DNA from: Desulfobacterales bacterium
Lineage (GTDB): Bacteria; Desulfobacterota; Desulfobacteria; Desulfobacterales; C00003060
Length of the DNA: 33,811 nt
Direction of reading: 5' to 3'
Assembly (NCBI GenBank): GCA_013375395.1
Contig: JABXJW010000014.1
Coordinates: 1-33,811 of the forward strand
In this document: positions 28,531 through 33,811 of the stretch, piece by piece
How the letters are laid out: each line of letters begins with the position of its first letter
Numbering within the stretch: position 1 is the first letter of the stretch
Position numbers and translations under genes: made by a program
Notes under the pieces: model-generated
What the model was told of the DNA's origin: nothing
The model's input: only the letters and a program-made list of their open reading frames with translations
The model's database searches: none

Positions 28531-29715
28531 ATGATGAAAATCCTCCACATTATTGCAAACCTTGCCTCCCGCTATGGCGGTCCGCCGAAAGCCTGCTTCG
28601 AAATGACGCGGGCAATGGCCAATTTAGGTCATGCTGTAAGTATTTATACTACGAACCAGGATGGTCCGTATGAGCTGGACGTACCTACCGACTGCTCAGT
28701 TTTCAAGGTTGGGGTTGAGGTGCGATACTTTGCTATTCAGCATCCTCGCTTCTGGGGATTTTCTATTCCACTGGCTCGGGCGCTCCGCAAGGCTATTAGA
28801 GAAGTTGATATCGTCCATATCCATTCCCTCTATCTGTTTCATGGTACGGTAACAGCTCACTACTGCCGGAAATACAATGTTCCTTATTTGATTCAACCAC
28901 ACGGAGCACTGGATCCATTTATATACAAACGGCATCGATTTCGGAAAAGCGTTATGGAATTTTTGTTTGAGCGCAGAAATATTAAACATGCTGCTGCGAT
29001 TCATTTCACTACGGAAGAAGAGAAGAGTCTGGCTGCAACGTATACTTTCCAAACCCCCGGAGTTGTTGTGCCGCTGGGGCTTGAGTTATCCGAATATGAG
29101 AAACTGCCGGAGCGAGTAACGTTCAGAGCTCAATATCCTGAGACCAATGGGAAGAAAATCATATTGTTTTTTGGACGGCTTAATTTCAAGAAAGGACTGG
29201 ACATACTTGTTCATGCCTTTGCACAAGTTGCGCTGGAGCGGGATGATGTGCATCTGGTAATTGCAGGCCCTGATAATGAGGGGTTTGGGGACAAGGTGCG
29301 AGCATGGTTAAACGAGGAAGCTGTTCTCGACCGTGCTACTTTCACGGGTATGCTGACAGGGGAAGATAAGCTGGCCGTATTGCGGCATGCAGACATATTT
29401 GTTTTGCCATCGTACTCCGAGAATTTTGGTATTTCTGTTATTGAAGCCATGGCCTGCGGGGTGCCGGTTGTTATTTCCGATAGGGTGAACATCTGGCACG
29501 AAGTGGAGGCAAATGGGGCAGGTAGAGTTGGCCCTTGCGATGCAGATCGTTTTGCGGAGATAATATCAGATTTGCTTGATAACCCGGAGTCGGCAAAGCA
29601 GATGGGCGTGAAGGGGAAGGCTCTCGTGAAGGAACGTTTTCAGTGGCCCAGCGTGGCGCTGGCCATGGAGGCTGCCTATCGCACAATCCTTTTAAGGGCT
29701 AATCCTGATAACTAG
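28531..29715 (+). CDS. GT4-family glycosyltransferase
   Basis: This 394-residue GT-B protein begins MMKILHIIANLASRYGGPPKACFEM and has LIQPHGALDPF, ILFFGRLNFKKGLDILV, LVIAGPD and SYSENFGISVIEAMACGVPVV, where E-x7-E is intact. The GGPPKA and PHGALDP features are common in a GT4 subgroup of capsule and EPS clusters. It may start at either of two consecutive ATGs. The preceding 110-base gap holds no clear gene. Confidence 0.92.
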   Translation: MMKILHIIANLASRYGGPPKACFEMTRAMANLGHAVSIYTTNQDGPYELDVPTDCSVFKVGVEVRYFAIQHPRFWGFSIPLARALRKAIREVDIVHIHSLYLFHGTVTAHYCRKYNVPYLIQPHGALDPFIYKRHRFRKSVMEFLFERRNIKHAAAIHFTTEEEKSLAATYTFQTPGVVVPLGLELSEYEKLPERVTFRAQYPETNGKKIILFFGRLNFKKGLDILVHAFAQVALERDDVHLVIAGPDNEGFGDKVRAWLNEEAVLDRATFTGMLTGEDKLAVLRHADIFVLPSYSENFGISVIEAMACGVPVVISDRVNIWHEVEANGAGRVGPCDADRFAEIISDLLDNPESAKQMGVKGKALVKERFQWPSVALAMEAAYRTILLRANPDN

Positions 29716-29730
29716 CTAAGTGAAGTGGCC

Positions 29731-30549
29731 ATGAATATATATGGAAACAGAGTAATCGCATACATTTTCTGGCGTTTAATACTCAGGAAGCCGCGTCTAA
29801 GGAGGTTTCTCACAAGTTTAGTCGTACCAGACGAAGATGTGCATATCGAGTTATTTGGAGCTCACCTCTGCGTAAACAAGAGGAGAGAAATAGGTTATTT
29901 ACGAGCGTATAAGAATCAAAAAAGCAATGTCGTTTTTAGGGATGAAAGCGCTTCCCTGTTAAATCTCGCGCTGATATTAGAGCCTTCAGATACTTTTATT
30001 GACGTTGGCGCAAATGTAGGACTTTACTCATCTGTTTTGTCAAAATTACTTATTTTATTTCCCAAAGTAAACTTTTATGCATTTGAAGCCAATCCTGACA
30101 CAGCTAAAAGATTGAAGGTTTCCTTGGAGGAAAGAAATATCAACATTTTTGATTTTGCTTTATCCTCAAAGATCGGTAAATTGGAGTTTGTTGGCGGAGC
30201 AATATCAGGAGTGTTTGGTGCCAAGGCGAACATGTCCCACTTCCAAATTGCCGAGGAAACAATCATGGTAGAAGCGAAAACATTGGATAGCATTGGCATC
30301 AATGGCGATTCAATAGTATTAAAAATTGATGTTGAAGGTCATGAACGAGAAGTCATCCAGGGCGGATTGAATTTGTTCAAAGCCAATCGTATTAAGGCTG
30401 TCTACTTGGACGGGTGTAACGATAAAGCGTTAGCAGAATTTCTTGAATCAATGGGTTTTACCCTTTTTGATGGGCAGACACTCCATCCGGTGAGCGTGGC
30501 AGAGCATAGTTTATTGGCATTGCACCAAAAATACTTGGGCGGAAAGTAA
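29731..30549 (+). CDS. FkbM-family methyltransferase
   Basis: From ATG 29731 the protein has 272 residues. It shows TFIDVGANVGLYSSVLSKL (motif I), YAFEANPDTAKRL, SIVLKIDVEGHEREVIQGG and AVYLDG, all hallmarks of FkbM-type O-methyltransferases. These often methylate sugars in surface polysaccharides. An in-frame GTG at 29725 is an alternative start. The gene follows the GT4 gene by 15 bases. Confidence 0.9.
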   Translation: MNIYGNRVIAYIFWRLILRKPRLRRFLTSLVVPDEDVHIELFGAHLCVNKRREIGYLRAYKNQKSNVVFRDESASLLNLALILEPSDTFIDVGANVGLYSSVLSKLLILFPKVNFYAFEANPDTAKRLKVSLEERNINIFDFALSSKIGKLEFVGGAISGVFGAKANMSHFQIAEETIMVEAKTLDSIGINGDSIVLKIDVEGHEREVIQGGLNLFKANRIKAVYLDGCNDKALAEFLESMGFTLFDGQTLHPVSVAEHSLLALHQKYLGGK

Positions 30550-30718
30550 CAGGCAGAAGACCGGACAACTACTGGGCATGCGTATTTTGTTTACGTTAGT
30601 CTGTTGTGCAAAACCTCGTTGTTCTGTTTAGTGATTCACCATTGCAATGTTACGCCCGCTCAAAAAGAAGCATTTTTTGAAGGATAGATCATGAGATCTG
30701 AATCTTGGAAGAGCACAA

Positions 30719-31333
30719 GTGATTCATCAGAAGGTTAAAGACGTCTATTATTTACTGCTTTACCCAGTATCCTTTTTCTTGCGCTTCCTCTATATGATGC
30801 ACTATAAGATATTTCGCAGTGAATTCACGAAGATCCATGTTGGATGTGGGAGAAATTATCTTTCTGGATTTGTCAACATAGACGCAAATTTCCAGCGAAA
30901 AGCTGATTATTTGCTGGACGCACGGGTTAAGCTTCCCTTTCCCGATGACACAATAGATTTCATTTATTCATGTCACATGCTAGAGCACGTACATATTACT
31001 GAGGCAATTAATATGCTTAAGGATTGGTATCGAGTGCTCAAGCCTTCCGGCTACGCACGATTAACTTTGCCTGATTTTGAATACGCAATTCAAATTGCTT
31101 CTAAAAAACATGAGGCCAAGTTTCCCAGGGCTTTTGACTCACCGAATGGTCAGGCAATAAATTTCTTGTTCTGTGATGGGCAGCATAAATTTGCATATGC
31201 TGCTGACGTAATTGAGGAATTAGCGTCAAAAATCGGTTTCTCTAAGGTAGAAGCAGCAAAGGAAGTTGACCCACACATAGAAAGCACTCTGATGGAACCT
31301 GCTGGTAGTTTTTCAGTCAATTTGTATAAGTGA
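30719..31333 (+). CDS. Class I SAM methyltransferase, possible 5' frameshift
   Basis: This 204-residue protein has KIHVGCGRNYLSGFVNID, LPFPDDTIDFIYSCHMLEHV, and WYRVLKPSGYARLTLPDF, the standard methyltransferase fold. The only in-frame start candidate is GTG 30719, without a ribosome site. GAAGGA followed by ATG at 30691 lies upstream but in another frame and ends after 15 codons at 30738. Either the start is a rare GTG or one base was lost near 30700. The end is short compared with relatives of 230-250 residues, which may be natural in this group. Confidence 0.75.
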   Translation: MIHQKVKDVYYLLLYPVSFFLRFLYMMHYKIFRSEFTKIHVGCGRNYLSGFVNIDANFQRKADYLLDARVKLPFPDDTIDFIYSCHMLEHVHITEAINMLKDWYRVLKPSGYARLTLPDFEYAIQIASKKHEAKFPRAFDSPNGQAINFLFCDGQHKFAYAADVIEELASKIGFSKVEAAKEVDPHIESTLMEPAGSFSVNLYK

Positions 31334-31362
31334 ACAGGATATAGGACGAAAAAGACGGAATA

Positions 31363-32229
31363 ATGGGCATATCGGTAATTGTTTTGTCCTTCAATTCCGA
31401 AGAAACTATCGGAGCTACCCTGGAGAGTGTATGCAGGGTTTCCGATGATATACATGTTGTCGATTCGTTTAGCACCGACGAGACGCTCGAGATCGCCCGG
31501 CGTTATGGTGCAAATATTGTGCAGCACGTGTTTGAAAATTACGGCGCGCAACGCAACTGGGCCATTGATACGCTTGCCCTGAAATATGACTGGCAACTGC
31601 ACCTGGATTCGGACGAGCGGCTCTCGGGCGGCCTGGTGGAGGAGTTGAACAGCCTCAAGTCTTCATTCCCCGATAATGTTGAAGGATACTACATCCCGCG
31701 TCTCGTCTATTTCTTAGACCATCCAATCCGCCATGGCGGTATGTTTCCGATCTGGCATATGCGTTTGTTTCGAAATGGTGCGGGAAGGTGCGAAAGCAGG
31801 CGCTACGACCAGCACTTTTACGTCAACGGTGCGACGAGTCGGCTGACCAAACCGATGATCGACGATCACCGTATGAGCCTGGCCGAGTGGATCGCACGCC
31901 ACAACCGTTGGTCAGATGCCGAGGTGGACGAATTGATGTCTCCAGGCAACAGAAACAGGGCCATTGAGGGAAGGATGCAAGGCAACCCTGTAGAAAAGAA
32001 ACGCGCGCTTCGCGGCTTTTACTATCACATGCCGCTGTTCGTCCGGCCATTTCTGCTGTTTTTGTACAGGTACGTTTTCCGCCTCGGTTTTTTGGACGGC
32101 AGGGCTGGCCTGATCTTCTTTGTGCTGCAAACTTTTTGGTTCCGCTTTCTTGTTGATGCAAAACTGTTTGAAAGGCGCTTGAAGCGGGGGTGGGACGAGA
32201 ACTCGTTAAATCATGGCAAGGAACCATGA
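31363..32229 (+). CDS. GT2-family glycosyltransferase (WaaE/LpsA-like group)
   Basis: This 288-residue GT-A protein has ISVIVLSFNSEETIGATLESV, VVDSFSTDETLEIARRYGA, LHLDSDERLS (DxD-type motif) and a C-terminal pair of hydrophobic stretches at about 220-265. This pattern is typical of the beta-1,4-glucosyltransferase-like LPS-core group. Its 3' end overlaps the convergent ATPase gene by 24 bases. It is the last gene of the + strand glycan cluster in this window. Confidence 0.88.
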   Translation: MGISVIVLSFNSEETIGATLESVCRVSDDIHVVDSFSTDETLEIARRYGANIVQHVFENYGAQRNWAIDTLALKYDWQLHLDSDERLSGGLVEELNSLKSSFPDNVEGYYIPRLVYFLDHPIRHGGMFPIWHMRLFRNGAGRCESRRYDQHFYVNGATSRLTKPMIDDHRMSLAEWIARHNRWSDAEVDELMSPGNRNRAIEGRMQGNPVEKKRALRGFYYHMPLFVRPFLLFLYRYVFRLGFLDGRAGLIFFVLQTFWFRFLVDAKLFERRLKRGWDENSLNHGKEP

Positions 32230-33588
32230 GACAGGCAGCATTAAGACATTAGAGCCAACTTCAAAATCCTTTTTGGAAAGAAGCAGGCCCCTGTCAAAAT
32301 GTCTGATCATGGTGACACTGTCTCTAAGTGTGACGCGATTCTGATATTTAACTTCAACAGGTTGCGGCCCTTCCGGGGCAAGAAACACGAAATCGATTTC
32401 CTTGCCCGCTTTGCTTTGCCAGTAGAAGAGGTCCGAGGTCGAAGAGAGGCCGGAATTTATGAAGCGGCTTTTCCTCAAGACATGACTGCCTACAACAGCT
32501 TCGACCAGCGCGGGGTCTTCAATCGCCAAGTGTGGATGGTAAGTCATTAAAAGCCTGCTGATGACAGGATCAAAGGGATAGATCCTTTTTCCTTTTTTCA
32601 ACCTGGGTACGTTTTTGTTCGCATCCAGGGCCTGAAGGAAGTAAAGAATATAGGAGTCCGAGAGGATAGAGATGTAATCCTGTGCCGTATGGTGGGAGCC
32701 CATGCCTGTTTCTACAGCCAGCTTTTTCCAATCAACAGGCGTTCCCAAGTGTTTCAGAAGTGGAAGCGCCATGTGCATTAGAAAGGAGGCATTTCTATTC
32801 AGCCTGGCCAGATCTCCCTCAATAATTGCCCGAAATGTCATAAAAGGGTTTTCCTCGAGTTCGCCCTTTAGGTGGGCATCAATCCGTGAAGGGAAACCGC
32901 CGGTTTGGAGATAGGCGTGCAAGGCCCCGTCTAATTCAGTCTTGTACATGAGCAGATCAAGGAAATCCTCTTCCTTTTTTTGGAAGAATTGGGAAATGGA
33001 ATCGACCGGGCTAAGTCTTATCTGGGGATAAAGAACGCTCAAAAATTGACCGAAAGAAAGGGGCAACAGGACAAAGTCGCTCCCTTTTCCCCGCCTGCCC
33101 GGAAGTTTTTCGGAACTTTTTTTCAGGTCAATGGCCGAAGAACCGGTAACAACATACGTGGCATTCCTGTCAAAGCCCATGTCGATAAGAACCTTTATCC
33201 CGCGGGGCCACTCTGGCAGGAAGGAGGCTTCATCTAAGAACAGGTATTTTCGGTTGGAAGTTCTGGCGGTCTTGAAAAAATAGAGGATTACTTCCAGGAC
33301 TTCATCTACGCTTCTGGCGGCATCTATGGAGAGGAAGAGGATATCTTTTTCGGAAACATTTTTATCGGCCAGGAGATTCTTTATTAAAAGCTTGAGCAGG
33401 GTAGTTTTGCCTGCCTGTCTCGGGCCCTTGATGATATGAAGGGCGTCTTCCTTCTGGGGAAGCTTGAGCAACGGTGGGCGCCACTTGATTTTTGATGCCT
33501 CGAATGCCTGGATGTATTTGTCCTGTTGGATGGCCTGTCTGTCGCGCCACCATGGATTCATATCAAAAATAAGATCTATTAGGGCCAT
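32206..33588 (-). CDS. AAA_14/DUF4143-family ATPase
   Basis: This 460-residue protein has Walker A GPRQAGKT (55-62), Walker B KYLFLDEA (114-121), TGSSAIDLKK (148-157) and a C-terminal DUF4143-like region ending in FVFLAPEGPQPVEVKYQN. Such proteins are widespread standalone ATPases of uncertain role. DUF4143 carries an Asp/Glu-Lys nuclease-like motif here (IDF...VEVK), as in restriction-like endonuclease folds. It is convergent with the glycan cluster, has its own promoter, and is probably not part of glycan synthesis. Confidence 0.88.
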   Translation of the reverse strand: MALIDLIFDMNPWWRDRQAIQQDKYIQAFEASKIKWRPPLLKLPQKEDALHIIKGPRQAGKTTLLKLLIKNLLADKNVSEKDILFLSIDAARSVDEVLEVILYFFKTARTSNRKYLFLDEASFLPEWPRGIKVLIDMGFDRNATYVVTGSSAIDLKKSSEKLPGRRGKGSDFVLLPLSFGQFLSVLYPQIRLSPVDSISQFFQKKEEDFLDLLMYKTELDGALHAYLQTGGFPSRIDAHLKGELEENPFMTFRAIIEGDLARLNRNASFLMHMALPLLKHLGTPVDWKKLAVETGMGSHHTAQDYISILSDSYILYFLQALDANKNVPRLKKGKRIYPFDPVISRLLMTYHPHLAIEDPALVEAVVGSHVLRKSRFINSGLSSTSDLFYWQSKAGKEIDFVFLAPEGPQPVEVKYQNRVTLRDSVTMIRHFDRGLLLSKKDFEVGSNVLMLPVSWFLAMI

Positions 33589-33631
33589 AATTCAGTCCTT
33601 TGTGGCTTCAGCATGCCGCAAATGTAGGACG

Positions 33632-33682
33632 TTGTGGCAGTACATTGCCACAATATCTATCCTGCGTGAGATGTTTTGTCAA
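33632..33682 (-). promoter_or_regulatory. Promoter and palindromic operator upstream of the DUF4143 ATPase
   Basis: On the minus strand TTGACA (33682-33677) is followed after 17 bases by TAGATA (33659-33654). The palindrome TTGTGGCA-N6-TGCCACAA (33632-33653) follows immediately, covering the likely transcription start. It is a good candidate repressor site. The remaining bases to 33811 show no gene with a visible start; an open minus-strand frame there has no recognised product. Confidence 0.6.
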
Positions 33683-33811
33683 GTGAAAAATAGGGGGTCG
33701 GGAAAATAGGTCGTCTGCACTCTTGACAAGCAGACAATGACTTCTTACCCATTTCAGCTCAAGGTCGTAGATCCGCCCCTGAAAGTCCGCCGTCAGGTTG
33801 GCGGATCAGTT

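Noticed and set aside
28437-28533. Possible N-terminal remnant of a glycosyltransferase (frame reading PRYWEPAEAGPIRAQAL)
   Set aside because: The similarity to GT4 N-termini is only suggestive, the segment is short, and no start codon fits.
31823-32227. Minus-strand open frame opposite the last GT2 gene
   Set aside because: It is a shadow of the GT2 coding sequence with no domain and no ribosome site.

Overview
The window looks like chromosomal DNA from a Gram-negative bacterium. It carries the end of an outer-membrane polysaccharide export protein, a BY-type tyrosine kinase/co-polymerase, and a long surface-glycan gene cluster. The density of toxin-antitoxin (TA) genes, period-7 intergenic repeats and short dispersed repeats resembles what I know of Desulfobacterota (former Deltaproteobacteria) genomes. 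That placement is an inference; there is no rRNA or other phylogenetic marker here.

Region 1 (1-4773, + strand) is the conserved front of an exopolysaccharide/O-antigen locus: the C-terminus of an OPX export protein, a Wzz/BY-kinase fusion, a PHP-type tyrosine phosphatase and a Wzy/WaaL-like membrane protein. Together these would control chain length, export and phosphorylation state of the machinery.

Region 2 (about 4774-16400) is an accessory island between the two halves of the glycan locus. It holds a MazF/PemK module, an MNT/HEPN module with a shortened HEPN, a PIN/RHH module, a Phd/VapC module, a UPF0175/DUF3368 module whose toxin is split by a MITE-like element, three DUF433/DUF5615 modules (one toxin frameshifted), a RelE-like toxin with its antidote, remnants resembling HicA, a nucleotidyltransferase and a DUF6516-type protein, one unrecognised ORF and an IS1380-family transposase. 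The spaces between are filled with period-7 repeats, GTCCC(C)-tagged repeats and imperfect hairpins. Several TA modules have good -35/-10 boxes or palindromic operators.

Region 3 (16403-32229, all + strand) is the variable part of the glycan locus: five class I SAM methyltransferases, one FkbM methyltransferase, a Wzx-type flippase, a radical SAM/SPASM protein fused to a polysaccharide pyruvyl transferase, three GT4 and two GT2 glycosyltransferases and a second Wzy/ligase-like protein. Likely flow: glycosyltransferases build a lipid-linked unit, methyl and perhaps ketal-pyruvyl groups are added, the flippase moves it across the inner membrane, a Wzy-like protein polymerises it, and the kinase/OPX pair from region 1 handles length and export.

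Region 4 (32206-33811) holds a convergent AAA_14/DUF4143 ATPase with its own promoter and palindromic operator. No rRNA, tRNA, CRISPR array or replication origin was seen.
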